Source: an uncultured Acidimicrobiia bacterium
GTDB lineage: Bacteria; Actinomycetota; Acidimicrobiia; Acidimicrobiales; CAIXPF01
Assembly (NCBI GenBank): GCA_903921205.1
Contig: CAIXPF010000151.1
Coordinates: 1 to 34,211 of the forward strand
DNA: 34,211 bases
Reading direction: 5' to 3'
The translations under genes were made by a program, and so were the position numbers. Under the pieces are notes generated by a model. It saw only the letters and a program-made list of their open reading frames with translations. It made no database searches and was not told where the DNA came from. Of the stretch, positions 1-7,769 are shown piece after piece; position 1 is the stretch's first letter; every line of letters begins with the position of its first letter.

Positions 1-1064
1 GCGAATATCTGGCGGAGCGGTTCCCCGACGCCGGGCTCTGGCCCGCCGATCCGGGCGTCCGCGCCGTGGCCCGGGCGGTGCTCGTGGCGATGATGCTCGT
101 CGCGACCCGGGCGATGGTCGTGCCGGTGGTCGTGCTCGGTCGGATCGTGATGATGACGATGGCGATGGCGGTCGCCCACCAGGGCGACGATGCCCACCGC
201 CATCAGCACCATCGCCGCCACCGAGACCGCCGTGAGCCGCTCACCCAGGACCACGATCGACACCACGACCCCGGCGAGCGGCGCAACGGCGAACACCGCA
301 GCCTCGCGGGCCGCTCCGAGCAGCCGCAGGCTGTACGCCGCAGCCACCACCGATGCACCGTACGCTCCGGCACCGAGCACCACCAGCGCGACGCCCCGAC
401 CGACCGGCACCCGGTCGACGTGGCGGAGCACCGACATGGACAGGTTCACCGTCGCCGCCACCGCCGTCTTCCAGCCCACGACGGCGAAGGGGTCGCGGGC
501 CGTGAGCAGTTGCGTCAGGTTGTTGTCCAGAGCCCATCCGGCGCAGGCCCCCACCACCAACAGGCCGCCGGCCACCCCCGCGGTGCCTACGACCGGACCG
601 CCGACGGCCAAGGTGGCCGCACCGCCGAAGATCAACCCGGCGGACAGTGCGGCGCGACGCCCGAGGTGCTCGCCGAAGGCCACGATGCCCACCACCACCG
701 TCAACGGTCCCTCGAGGTTCAACAGCAGCACCGCGCTGAGGCCGCTGGTGCGCTGCAGGCCCGCCATGAGCAGCAGCGGCGCGAGGACCCCGCCGAGCAG
801 CACCACCCCGGCCAGCGGGCGGACATCGGCCCGGCCGAGCGCCGATTCGCCGGCGCGGCCCCGACGGAACACCGCCACCGGAGCGATCACCAGGAACGCC
901 CCGAAGGACAACAGACCGGCGAGCAACTGCGGATCGAGGGACCCGCCGAGCTGCTTCGCCAGCGGCGCGCTCACGCCGAACAGCACTGCGGCGACCCCAC
1001 CTGCCAGATACCCGGCCCGGACCCCGACCGGCCGGGGCGTTCGCTCGGGCCGGGGCCGGCTCAC
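1..1064 (-). CDS. EamA/DMT-family transporter, C-terminus off the left edge
   Basis: Drug/metabolite-type membrane exporter of the EamA family; substrate unknown. The minus frame starts with GTG at 1064, which overlaps the TGA of the upstream gene (GTGA), and is open to the window edge (at least 354 codons). Two EamA halves are visible, with many hydrophobic helices. The first half ends in the typical LLLNLEGPLTVVVG and the second contains GWALDNNLTQLLTARDPF. EamA proteins are usually about 300 residues. Here a hydrophilic tail follows from about residue 297, with 14 histidines in roughly 43 residues (encoded at about 62-178), resembling metal-binding tails. The last part of the tail is antisense to a GST remnant, so the true C-terminus is uncertain. 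It is the third gene of a coupled operon after mscS and a small membrane protein. Confidence 0.8.
   Translation of the reverse strand, partial: MSRPRPERTPRPVGVRAGYLAGGVAAVLFGVSAPLAKQLGGSLDPQLLAGLLSFGAFLVIAPVAVFRRGRAGESALGRADVRPLAGVVLLGGVLAPLLLMAGLQRTSGLSAVLLLNLEGPLTVVVGIVAFGEHLGRRAALSAGLIFGGAATLAVGGPVVGTAGVAGGLLVVGACAGWALDNNLTQLLTARDPFAVVGWKTAVAATVNLSMSVLRHVDRVPVGRGVALVVLGAGAYGASVVAAAYSLRLLGAAREAAVFAVAPLAGVVVSIVVLGERLTAVSVAAMVLMAVGIVALVGDRHRHRHHHDPTEHDHRHDHRPGRDEHHRHEHRPGHGADARIGGPEPGVGEPLRQIF
3..88 (+). pseudogene. Glutathione S-transferase N-domain remnant
   Basis: The plus strand reads EYLAERFPDAGLWPAD and then PGVRAVARAV from the left edge. This is the conserved end of the thioredoxin-like domain and the linker of bacterial glutathione S-transferases. 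The similarity stops at about position 88. The frame stays open, but the continuation is low-complexity sequence antisense to a His-rich tail, so the helical C-terminal GST domain is absent. The upstream part lies outside the window. It may be a gene truncated by rearrangement, or a chimeric join in an assembly. Recognition rests on about 26 residues. Confidence 0.45.
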
Positions 1065-1360
1065 GGCGTGGTGGTGTTGGTGGTGCCGGTACCGCCCGCC
1101 GGCGCCTGGCCGACGCTCGCACCGGCCGGCGCACCGCCTGCCGGCGCACCGGCTGCCGGCAGCACCTCGGGCTCGGTGGGGGCCGGGCCGACCCACAGGT
1201 AGACCGCGACGGACAGAACCAGAACGGTCACCCACAGCACCGTGGACCGGCGGACCCGTTCCCCCTCGGGCGGGTCAGCGCCCGCCGGACCGGCACCCGC
1301 CGAGCTGCCACGCCCCCGGACCTCGCCCACCGGATCGTCGCTCCCGGTGTCGTCGGTCAT
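1061..1360 (-). CDS. Small single-pass membrane protein
   Basis: A 99-residue protein of unknown function. It has a hydrophilic, Asp/Gly-rich N-terminus of about 45 residues, then one transmembrane segment (STVLWVTVLVLSVAVYLWVG). A Pro/Ala/Gly/Thr-rich tail ending in TNTTTP probably lies outside the membrane. The ATG at 1360 overlaps the mscS stop (ATGA), and its own TGA overlaps the GTG of the EamA gene. It is therefore locked between them by translational coupling on both sides. No family is recognised. A membrane-tethered accessory role to the neighbouring channel or exporter is only a guess from position. Confidence 0.65.
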   Translation of the reverse strand: MTDDTGSDDPVGEVRGRGSSAGAGPAGADPPEGERVRRSTVLWVTVLVLSVAVYLWVGPAPTEPEVLPAAGAPAGGAPAGASVGQAPAGGTGTTNTTTP

Positions 1361-2271
1361 GAGGTCGCCGCCGGCACCAGCATCGGGGCTGCCGTGGCAA
1401 TGCCGGCCTCGGCGAGGCCTTCGGCGATGCGCAACCGCATCTCGCGTCCGGCGTCGTCCTGATCGGCGGCACGGACCCGGGCCACCACCCGCACCCGCAC
1501 CGCGCCGAACTCGATGGCCTGCACGCCGAGCACCCGGGGAACGTCGAGCAGGACCTCCTGCCAGAACTCGTCGGCGGACATCGCCGCCACCACCGTGTCG
1601 AGCCGGGCGATGGCCGCATTCACGTCCTCGACGGCACGGAGGGGCACGTCGACCACCAGCTGCGCCCACTCCATGCTGAGGTTGATCAGCTGGCGGATCT
1701 CGCCGTTGGGGACGAAGACCACCTCGCCCTTGGTCGTGCGCAGACGGGTCACCCGCAGGGTCACCTCCTCGACCACACCCTTCACCCCGGTGACCGAGCC
1801 GGGGCTGGCCACGCGAACGGTGTCGCCCACGCTCAGCTGCCGTTCGGAGAGCAGGAAGAACCCCGACAGCACGTCCTGCACCACCCGCTGAGCACCGAAG
1901 CCGACGGCGACACCGGCAACGGTCGCGGGCGGCACCACCGTGGCCAACGGGACACCGAGCCTGGTGGCCACCATGGTCGCAGCCACGACGCTGATGAGTG
2001 CGGAGATCACCCAGCTCGACGCCTGGATCAGCGCCTCCATCCGCCGGGTGTCCGCCACCGCCCGGGCTCGACGGGACCCTTCGACCTGCTCGGCCCGTGA
2101 CCCGATCCGACGCACGTAGCGGCGCAGGATCTCGTTGGCGGCCCGGTTCAGCACCACGGCGCCGGAGACGATGATCACGATCTCGAGGCCCTGGTCACGG
2201 GCCCAGGAACCGACGTCGGGAAACCGGTTCAGCAGGACCGTCGCGGACACGGCACCGACGGCAACAGACAC
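1357..2271 (-). CDS. Small-conductance mechanosensitive channel (MscS family)
   Basis: Membrane channel expected to release osmolytes on hypo-osmotic shock. At 304 residues it is a small MscS-type protein with about three helices. The pore-lining TM3 and following beta domain carry the family pattern VAGVAVGFGAQRVVQDVLSG followed by FFLLSERQLSVGDTVRV. The beta domain continues with VTGVKGVVEEVTLRVTRLR and VFVPNGEI, as in MscS. The frame is open further upstream to 2535, but that part overlaps the divergent gene. GTG at 2271 is chosen because a TAGGGT hexamer lies exactly 7 nt before it. It is the first gene of a coupled operon with a one-helix protein and an EamA exporter. Confidence 0.85.
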   Translation of the reverse strand: MSVAVGAVSATVLLNRFPDVGSWARDQGLEIVIIVSGAVVLNRAANEILRRYVRRIGSRAEQVEGSRRARAVADTRRMEALIQASSWVISALISVVAATMVATRLGVPLATVVPPATVAGVAVGFGAQRVVQDVLSGFFLLSERQLSVGDTVRVASPGSVTGVKGVVEEVTLRVTRLRTTKGEVVFVPNGEIRQLINLSMEWAQLVVDVPLRAVEDVNAAIARLDTVVAAMSADEFWQEVLLDVPRVLGVQAIEFGAVRVRVVARVRAADQDDAGREMRLRIAEGLAEAGIATAAPMLVPAATS

Positions 2272-2278
2272 GGTCGCG

Positions 2279-2284
2279 ACCCTA
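2279..2284 (-). promoter_or_regulatory. -10 element of mscS (leaderless)
   Basis: TAGGGT on the minus strand, 7 nt before the GTG start. This matches the recurrent TANNNT-N(6-9)-start arrangement seen across the window. No convincing -35 is seen. Confidence 0.55.
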
Positions 2285-2377
2285 CCGAGCGGAACCCACC
2301 CGGCGCTGGCATGCCCGCATCGGGCCTGCGCCCCGACGGGAGGAGGCGACCGGGGACCGGAATCGGCAACCCCGCCG

Positions 2378-2383
2378 TACCCT
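2378..2383 (+). promoter_or_regulatory. -10 element of the membrane protein gene at 2390 (leaderless)
   Basis: TACCCT, 6 nt before GTG 2390. It is divergent from the mscS promoter about 100 bp away. Confidence 0.5.
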
Positions 2384-2389
2384 GGAACC

Positions 2390-3151
2390 GTGAAGACGAC
2401 CGCCTCGTACTCGCTCAGGGCCGAGACCGTGGCAGCGAGGCTGGGGGCTGTCGCCGCGGCGTTGCTGTTCATGCACGTGCTCACCGTGCAGATCCTGTTC
2501 AACGGATCGCTCGGCCTGGTCGACCGGCTGAACATCGACTACTGGCAGCTGTCGGTGTTCGACCTCGACCAGGAGGCCGGGTTCGGGACCTGGTTCAGCG
2601 CCGGCATGCTGCTGTTCGCCGGTCTGCTGCTGCTGCACCAGGCCAAGGCGCTGCGGCTGCAGGGCTCGCGGGAGGACCTGTGGTGGCACATCCTCGGGGT
2701 CGGCTTCTGCGTGCTGTCGATGGACGAGGTCGTCGGCATCCATGAATGGGTCAACACCCTGCTGGAGAAGACCGCATGGACGGTGTTCGGCTTCTGGATC
2801 TTCGTGCTGGTGGGGCTGGCCTACCTACCGTTCCTGTGGCGGCACCGGGGGCGCCTGACCCTGCTGTTCCTGCTCGCCGGCGCGGTGTACGGCGGCGGGG
2901 CCGTGGGGGTCGAACATGCCACCGACGGCCAGGTCGACACGCTGCACTACAACATGTGGACCACCCTCGAGGAGGGCTTGGAGATGAGCGGGGTCATCAT
3001 CTTCATCTACGCCGTGCTCGACCACCTGCGCGGCGATGCCGACCAGGCGCTCCGCATCGAGGTCGGCCTCGGGGACCGACCCGGGCAGGATCCCGGGAAC
3101 CGACCCGACGACCGACCCGACGACCGACCCGACGACCGACCCGACGCCTGA
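2390..3151 (+). CDS. Polytopic membrane protein with acidic membrane motifs, unknown function
   Basis: A 253-residue protein with about six hydrophobic segments. Conserved-looking acidic/His motifs lie at segment borders: LSMDEVVGIHE at about residues 106-116, then VEHATDGQVDTLHYN followed by MWTTLEEGLEMSG. Such DE..HE and EE..EM clusters in a membrane protein suggest a functional site, possibly metal or lipid related, but I cannot name the family. GTG at 2390 is chosen because the TACCCT hexamer ends 6 nt upstream; the frame is open further back but overlaps the mscS region. The C-terminal tail is hydrophilic and built from a 12-bp tandem repeat encoding DRPD units. Confidence 0.65.
   Translation: MKTTASYSLRAETVAARLGAVAAALLFMHVLTVQILFNGSLGLVDRLNIDYWQLSVFDLDQEAGFGTWFSAGMLLFAGLLLLHQAKALRLQGSREDLWWHILGVGFCVLSMDEVVGIHEWVNTLLEKTAWTVFGFWIFVLVGLAYLPFLWRHRGRLTLLFLLAGAVYGGGAVGVEHATDGQVDTLHYNMWTTLEEGLEMSGVIIFIYAVLDHLRGDADQALRIEVGLGDRPGQDPGNRPDDRPDDRPDDRPDA
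3099..3146 (+). repeat. 12-bp tandem repeat, 4 copies, in the 3' end of a gene
   Basis: The unit accgacccgacg occurs four times in perfect tandem. It is in frame and encodes RPDD repeats in the C-terminal tail of the membrane protein ending at 3151. It is probably a slippage-expanded, functionally tolerant tail. Confidence 0.9.
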
Positions 3152-3197
3152 CCCGGCCGACCGGTCAGGCACGCCGAGCTCCAGTCGGATCGCAGCC

Positions 3198-3962
3198 TCA
3201 GGTCGCCTTCCAGCCGCCGTCGGCGGTGATGACGGCACCGTTGATGTGACGGGCCTCGTCCGACGCCAGGAACAACGCCAAGTTGGCGATGTCGGCAGCG
3301 TCGAGGACCGCGGGGATGAGCGTGGCGAACTCGGCGGCCCGGGCGGAGCCGGTCGGGTCGAGCCGTTCGGCAGGCATGCTCTCCGCGATGTTGGTGATCG
3401 TGGCACCCGGGCAAATGGCGTTGCAGCGGATCGCCTGGCGGGCGTACATCCAGGCGGTGCTGCGGGTGAGGCCGATCAGCGCATGCTTCGAGGTGGTGTA
3501 CGCCGTGCCCGCCGCGCCGCCGCTGAGCGCCGCAGTGGACGCGATGTTGACGATCGACCCGCCACCGTGGTCCCGCATGACCTGCACCGCCCGCCGGGAG
3601 GTGTACATCGGGCCGTCGAGGTTGACCGCCAGCACCCGCCGCCACACCTCGTCGGTGAGCTCCGCCGTGCCGGCCATGTAGTCCATGATCCCGGCGTTGT
3701 TGACCAGCACGTCGAGCCGGCCGTAGCTCGCCACTGCCAGATCGACCAGGCCCTCGGCGGTGACCCGCTCGGCGATGTCACCGGCTGCGGCAACGATCCG
3801 CCCGCCCGCCCCGGCGATCTCGGTCACGGCGTCGTCGAGACGTTCCCGGTGCCGGTCGGCCGCCACCACCGCCGCACCCTCGGCGGCGAAGCGCCGTGCC
3901 ATGGCCAGACCCATGCCCGATGCTGCTCCGGTGATGACCGCGACCTTGCCGTCCAGGCGCAT
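3198..3962 (-). CDS. SDR-family NAD(P)-dependent oxidoreductase
   Basis: Classical short-chain dehydrogenase/reductase of 254 residues, the usual length. The cofactor motif TGAASGMG is at residues 11-18. NNAG is at about 88-91 and the catalytic residues are Ser142, Tyr155 and Lys159 (YTTSK). PGA follows the active site and the C-terminus has the typical DGG. The ATG at 3962 is preferred over an upstream in-frame start because a GAGGGAGG ribosome binding site lies 7 nt before it. Substrate is unknown: the fold oxidises or reduces a secondary alcohol/ketone. It lies downstream of two crotonase-type genes on the same strand (165 bp gap). A role as hydroxyacyl-CoA or steroid-type dehydrogenase in the same pathway is plausible but unproven. 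Confidence 0.88.
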   Translation of the reverse strand: MRLDGKVAVITGAASGMGLAMARRFAAEGAAVVAADRHRERLDDAVTEIAGAGGRIVAAAGDIAERVTAEGLVDLAVASYGRLDVLVNNAGIMDYMAGTAELTDEVWRRVLAVNLDGPMYTSRRAVQVMRDHGGGSIVNIASTAALSGGAAGTAYTTSKHALIGLTRSTAWMYARQAIRCNAICPGATITNIAESMPAERLDPTGSARAAEFATLIPAVLDAADIANLALFLASDEARHINGAVITADGGWKAT

Positions 3963-4087
3963 GGCCGGACCTCCCTCGTGACGATGCTCGCGGCGACGGT
4001 ACCGGCGGCCACCGGCCTCCCCCAGGGCCGTTGGCCCCTGCACCGGCACGACCTCCGGCCCGTTCGGCCGGACCGGCGCGCCAACCT

Positions 4088-4123
4088 GGCCGGATCGGCC
4101 GGATCGGCCGGATCGGCCGGATC
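4088..4123. repeat. 9-bp tandem repeat, 4 copies, intergenic
   Basis: ggccggatc is repeated four times without interruption, just past the stop of the crotonase gene (minus strand, stop at 4128) and before the SDR gene. It has no obvious function. Confidence 0.9.
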
Positions 4124-4127
4124 GCCG

Positions 4128-4904
4128 TCAGCGACCCTCGAATGTCGGTTCGCGCTTGGACAGGAAGGCCCGGACGGCTTCCTTGACGTCGTTGGTGCCG
4201 ATGGCGATGAGCTGGCTCGCCCCTTCGGCGTCGAGGGCCTCGGCCATCGACCGTTGCACCGACTCGTTCAACAGGCGCTTGGTCTGGGCCAGCGCCACCG
4301 GCGCGCCCTTGGCCAGCCGTCCTGCCCACCCGGCCACGAAGTCATCGAGCTCGGCGTCGGGCACCACCCGGTTGACCAGCCCGAGGCGCTCGGCCTCGGC
4401 GGCATCGATCACGTCGCCGAAGAACGCCAGCTCCTTGGCCTTGTGCAGCCCGATCAGCCGGGGCAACAGCCAGCTGCCGCCGAAGTCGAGGGTCAGGCCG
4501 CGCCGGGCGAAGATCTCGCTGAACCGGGCGCCGTCGCCGGCCACGATCAGGTCGCAGCCCAGGGCAAGGTTCAACCCGGCACCGGCGGCGACACCGCGCA
4601 CCTTGGCGATGGTCGGCTTCGGCAGCCGGTGCAGCGCCAGCGGCACCTGGTTGATCCAGCTCATGGTGAACGAGGCGTGGTTGGGGCCCTCGAAGGGACC
4701 GCCGCCGGACAGATCGGCACCGGAGCAGAAGTCGCCACCCGCTCCGGTGATGACCACGGCCCGGTCCTGCGGGTTGCCGGCGATCTCGCCGAGCAGCCCG
4801 AGCAGTTCCTCCCACAGGACCCGGTTCATGGCGTTCTTGACCGTGGGCCGGTTCAGGGTGATGGTCACCACTCCGTCGGCCCGTTCCACCTGCAGCGTCT
4901 CCAC
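4128..4904 (-). CDS. Enoyl-CoA hydratase/isomerase family protein (PaaG-like active site)
   Basis: Crotonase-fold acyl-CoA enzyme of 258 residues. The oxyanion-hole segments FCSGADL (about 59-65) and AAGAGLNLALGCDL (about 106-119) are present. The first catalytic Glu of true enoyl-CoA hydratases (in GGGxE) is replaced by a residue of the GLN stretch. Instead there is GLTLDFGGSWLLPRL with Asp140, the placement used by PaaG-type and dienoyl-CoA isomerases. An isomerase or ring-opening-type reaction is therefore more likely than simple hydration. Start GTG 4904 lies 6 nt after TACGTT. The second crotonase is 50 bp upstream, and an SDR gene follows. Confidence 0.85.
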   Translation of the reverse strand: METLQVERADGVVTITLNRPTVKNAMNRVLWEELLGLLGEIAGNPQDRAVVITGAGGDFCSGADLSGGGPFEGPNHASFTMSWINQVPLALHRLPKPTIAKVRGVAAGAGLNLALGCDLIVAGDGARFSEIFARRGLTLDFGGSWLLPRLIGLHKAKELAFFGDVIDAAEAERLGLVNRVVPDAELDDFVAGWAGRLAKGAPVALAQTKRLLNESVQRSMAEALDAEGASQLIAIGTNDVKEAVRAFLSKREPTFEGR

Positions 4905-4910
4905 CGGGCG

Positions 4911-4916
4911 AACGTA
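4911..4916 (-). promoter_or_regulatory. -10 element of the crotonase gene at 4904 (leaderless)
   Basis: TACGTT on the minus strand, 6 nt before GTG 4904. It suggests an internal promoter between the two crotonase genes. Confidence 0.5.
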
Positions 4917-4954
4917 GCAGAGGGCCCCGGACCCGCCCGGCCCACGGGATCGGC

Positions 4955-5818
4955 TCAGACGGCGTCCGCCGGACCGGTCACGTCGGTCGGACCGGTGGCT
5001 GCGTCCGGCCAGTTCGGGAGCCGTCGCTCGAGGTACGCCCGCACCCCTTCGGCGAAGGCCGGCTCGCGCATCATCTCGCGGATCAGCTCGTCGGACTCGT
5101 CGACCGAACTGCCGACGTCACGGTGCAGGTCGGTGTAGACCTGCCGCTTGGTCTCGCGCAGCGAGCGGGGCGACACCGTCGCCACCAGGTTCCGTACGTA
5201 CCCGTACGTATGGTCGAGCAGATCCTCGGGTGGTGTCACCGCGTTGACCAGGCCGATCCGCTCGGCCTCCTCGGCGAGGATCACCCGGCTGCTGTAGAGC
5301 AGCTCGTTGGCCCGGCCCAGCCCGACGATACGGGGCAGTATCCACGACATGCCCGCCTCGGCCGGCAGGTTGAGCTTGCCGTGCGAGGTGGTGAGCTTCA
5401 CCCCGGCGGCGGCGAAACGCAGGTCGCAGAAGCAGGCCAGCACCATGCCGATCCCCGCGGCCGACCCGTTGATCGCCGCGATGGTCGGCTTGGTCATGCC
5501 GAAGTGGAACGCGAAGGGATGGTCGAACTCGGGCCTGACCCCGTATCCCGGACGGGCCAGGCGCTCGCGGATGCCCGGGTCGTACCCGCCCTTGGCGACA
5601 TGGCCCTCCAACGCCGCCGAGTCGGCGCCGGCGCAGAACCCCTTGCCCGCACCGGTCACCACGATCGCCCGTACCGCAGGGTCTGCCTCGGCCTCGGCGA
5701 GGCACCAGCGGTACTCGGTGTGCATACGACCGGTCCAGGCGTTGAGACGGGCGGGCCGGTTCAGGGTGATGGTGGCGACGCGCTCGGCGACCGCGTAGGT
5801 GGTTGCCCGGAGTTCCAT
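4955..5818 (-). CDS. Enoyl-CoA hydratase-related (crotonase) protein
   Basis: Crotonase-fold protein of 287 residues. It has TITLNRPARLNAWTG near the N-terminus, the CoA-binding/oxyanion segment GKGFCAGAD (about 58-66), KPTIAAINGSAAGIGM (second oxyanion segment), and LPAEAGMSWILPR with Glu154 at the position occupied by Asp in the neighbouring PaaG-like enzyme. The canonical first Glu is missing (GIGMVLAC). It is somewhat longer than the average family member because of an insertion at about residues 67-105 (HVAKGGYDPGIRERLARPGY and onward) and a short disordered C-terminus. The reaction (hydratase, isomerase or hydrolase) cannot be fixed from sequence. Start ATG 5818 is supported by TAGGCT 6 nt upstream. 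It is the first gene of the minus-strand group with the PaaG-like gene and SDR. Confidence 0.85.
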   Translation of the reverse strand: MELRATTYAVAERVATITLNRPARLNAWTGRMHTEYRWCLAEAEADPAVRAIVVTGAGKGFCAGADSAALEGHVAKGGYDPGIRERLARPGYGVRPEFDHPFAFHFGMTKPTIAAINGSAAGIGMVLACFCDLRFAAAGVKLTTSHGKLNLPAEAGMSWILPRIVGLGRANELLYSSRVILAEEAERIGLVNAVTPPEDLLDHTYGYVRNLVATVSPRSLRETKRQVYTDLHRDVGSSVDESDELIREMMREPAFAEGVRAYLERRLPNWPDAATGPTDVTGPADAV

Positions 5819-6132
5819 CGCCGGAGCCTACGACGCACCCACCGCGGCCGCGCTCGCGCAAACGCGTCAACCGGACCGGCGGAGTGCGGCTAGGGTGCGG
5901 ACGCTCTTCGCCGTCGTCGTACGGCGGCAGGGGGGAAAGTCAGAGAGGGGACCGAGGCAGCGGCCATGGCCGCGGCAGCAGCGGATCCGCCCCGGGGGAC
6001 GGGGCACCGCACCCGTTGCCGTCGCCACCGCTACTTCGACGCGCTTGCAACCGGACGGGGACGGTCCCCGCTCCCGGGTGCGGGTTCGGACGCTCCCCGC
6101 CCTGGCGCAGACGACGAAGGGACACCACACAC
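5819..6132 (+). other. Divergent intergenic region and long leader of the binding-protein gene
   Basis: This 314-base non-coding stretch holds the crotonase -10. For the rightward gene there is a possible promoter, GTCAAC (5866-5871) and CTAGGG (5890-5895), 18 bp apart. Two palindromes follow in the presumed leader: gcggccatggccgc at 5960-5973, and cggggac-g-gtccccg at 6056-6070. If the promoter is right, the leader is over 200 nt. It matches no riboswitch I recognise. A weak SD-like gaaggga (6114-6120) precedes the start. Confidence 0.35.
5825..5830 (-). promoter_or_regulatory. -10 element of the crotonase gene at 5818 (leaderless)
   Basis: TAGGCT on the minus strand, 6 nt before ATG 5818. 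Confidence 0.55.
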
Positions 6133-7728
6133 GTGAAACGCAAGGGATTACCGGTCCTGGCGACCTTGGCCGCCTTCGGCATGCTGGCCGCCGGCTGCGG
6201 CAGCAGCGGGAGCGACGAGGCCGCCACCGAGACCACCAAGGCCGCCGCGGCCAGCACCACGGCGGGGCCGGCCACCACGGCTGCGCCGGCCACCACCGCA
6301 CCGGTCAAGCCACCGGCCTCCATGGAGGAGTGGGAGAAGCTGTGGGAGACCCAGCGGGCCGCGATCGTCCAGAAGATCAAGGACAACAAGTGGGGGGTCT
6401 CCGCCGACGGCAAGACGTTGACGGGGCCGAGCGGCTTCACCATCGACCTGTCCAAGTGCGCCGGAGGCAACTGGAACAACACCGAGGGCCTGACCGACAC
6501 CGAGATCAAGTTCGGCCATACCATCTCGCTGTCGGGCACCACGGCCGACTACGGCAACGCCACCAAGACGGCCAAGTTGATGTTCGACTACTACGCCGAC
6601 AAGGGCCTGTTCAAGGACTCCAACGGCAAGACCCGCAAGGTCAACTACATCGTCAAGGACGACGGCTACGACGCAGCGCGGACCATCCCGCTGGTCGACG
6701 AGCTGATCGACAACGACAAGGTGTTCGCCATGTGGTCGCTGGGCACGCCACCCAACCTGCGCACCTACGACAAGCTCAACGCCCGCTGCATCCCCAGCGT
6801 GTTCATGCAGAGCGGGCACCCCGCCTTCGGTGACCCCGTCAACCACCCGTGGACGGTCGGCGCCCCGCAGATCTCCTACTCCACCGAGGCCGTCCTGTGG
6901 TCGGCGTTCGTGAAGGACCGCATCAAGGAGTACCCCGGCCCGAAGGTCAAGGTGGCCGCCCTGGTGATGAACAACGACTTCGGCAAGATCTACGACGCGT
7001 CGTTCAAGGCCGCCATCGCCGCCGATCCCGACCTCAAGGACAAGGTCACCTACGTCACCCAGACCGTCGAGCCCCAGGCCCCGTCGATCAACGATCCCAT
7101 GACCACCCTGGCGGCGGAGAAGCCCGACTTCTTCATCGCCATGGTCGCCGCCCAGATGTGCACCCAGGCGGTCGTCGTCGCCGCCGAGAACGGGATGAAG
7201 GAGGCGGTCAAGTACAAGATGCAGCCCGCCACCTGTACCGGCTCGGCGTACGTGAACAAGGAGAAGGTCGGCGGCGACGGCATGTCGGCGGACAGCTGGT
7301 GGTTGGTGAACCCGGGCTTCAAGGACCTCAACGACCCTGCCCAGTTCAGCGATCCGTGGGTGGCCTGGGCCCGTGACCTGATGCAGAAGAACGGCATCGA
7401 CCCCAAGATGTCGAGCTCGTTCAGCACCGGCATCTACTACGCCTGGCCGCTCATGCAGACCTGGGCAATCGCCGGCCAGCTGCCGGGCGGGCTCACCCGG
7501 GCCAACGAGATCCTCGCCACCCGGGCGCTGGAGATGACCCATCCCGCCTACCTGCCCGGCGTCAAGCTGCACCTCGACGGCAACAAGGATGCCTACGTGG
7601 CCGAGGGTGGCGTGTTCCAGCAGTGGGACGGCAAGGGCCAGATCTGGGTGGTCAAGCCGCCGGTCGTCGACCTCGACGGCAAGTCCAAGCCCTGCGCGTG
7701 GGACACCGGCTCGGGCACCTGCAAGTAG
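6133..7728 (+). CDS. ABC-type branched-chain amino acid/amide substrate-binding lipoprotein
   Basis: Extracytoplasmic solute-binding protein of the Peripla_BP_6 (LivJ-like) type, 531 residues. The signal peptide MKRKGLPVLATLAAFGMLAAG is followed by lipobox Cys22, so it is a lipid-anchored surface protein. A Thr/Ala-rich linker runs from about 27 to 58. The binding core includes EIKFGHTISLSGTTADYGNA and MWSLGTPPNLRTYDKLN, both typical of the family. GTG 6133 gives a complete signal peptide; the upstream open frame is not protein-like. No permease or ATPase gene is adjacent, so it is an orphan receptor in this window. The ligand cannot be predicted; flanking catabolic genes hint at an organic acid or amide. 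Confidence 0.87.
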   Translation: MKRKGLPVLATLAAFGMLAAGCGSSGSDEAATETTKAAAASTTAGPATTAAPATTAPVKPPASMEEWEKLWETQRAAIVQKIKDNKWGVSADGKTLTGPSGFTIDLSKCAGGNWNNTEGLTDTEIKFGHTISLSGTTADYGNATKTAKLMFDYYADKGLFKDSNGKTRKVNYIVKDDGYDAARTIPLVDELIDNDKVFAMWSLGTPPNLRTYDKLNARCIPSVFMQSGHPAFGDPVNHPWTVGAPQISYSTEAVLWSAFVKDRIKEYPGPKVKVAALVMNNDFGKIYDASFKAAIAADPDLKDKVTYVTQTVEPQAPSINDPMTTLAAEKPDFFIAMVAAQMCTQAVVVAAENGMKEAVKYKMQPATCTGSAYVNKEKVGGDGMSADSWWLVNPGFKDLNDPAQFSDPWVAWARDLMQKNGIDPKMSSSFSTGIYYAWPLMQTWAIAGQLPGGLTRANEILATRALEMTHPAYLPGVKLHLDGNKDAYVAEGGVFQQWDGKGQIWVVKPPVVDLDGKSKPCAWDTGSGTCK

Positions 7729-7740
7729 CCCACCGGTGAC

Positions 7741-7769
7741 GCCCGGGGGCCGTCCTGCGGCTCCCGGGC
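7741..7769 (+). terminator. Hairpin terminator of the binding-protein gene
   Basis: A 12-bp stem with one G-T wobble: gcccgggggccg (7741-7752), loop tcctg, cggctcccgggc (7758-7769). It begins 12 nt after the stop codon and has no T tract, as is common in high-GC genomes. Confidence 0.65.

Noticed and set aside
3036-5138. 700-codon plus-strand open frame
   Set aside because: It runs antisense through the SDR and crotonase genes and shows no domain; the minus-strand frames have complete catalytic motifs.
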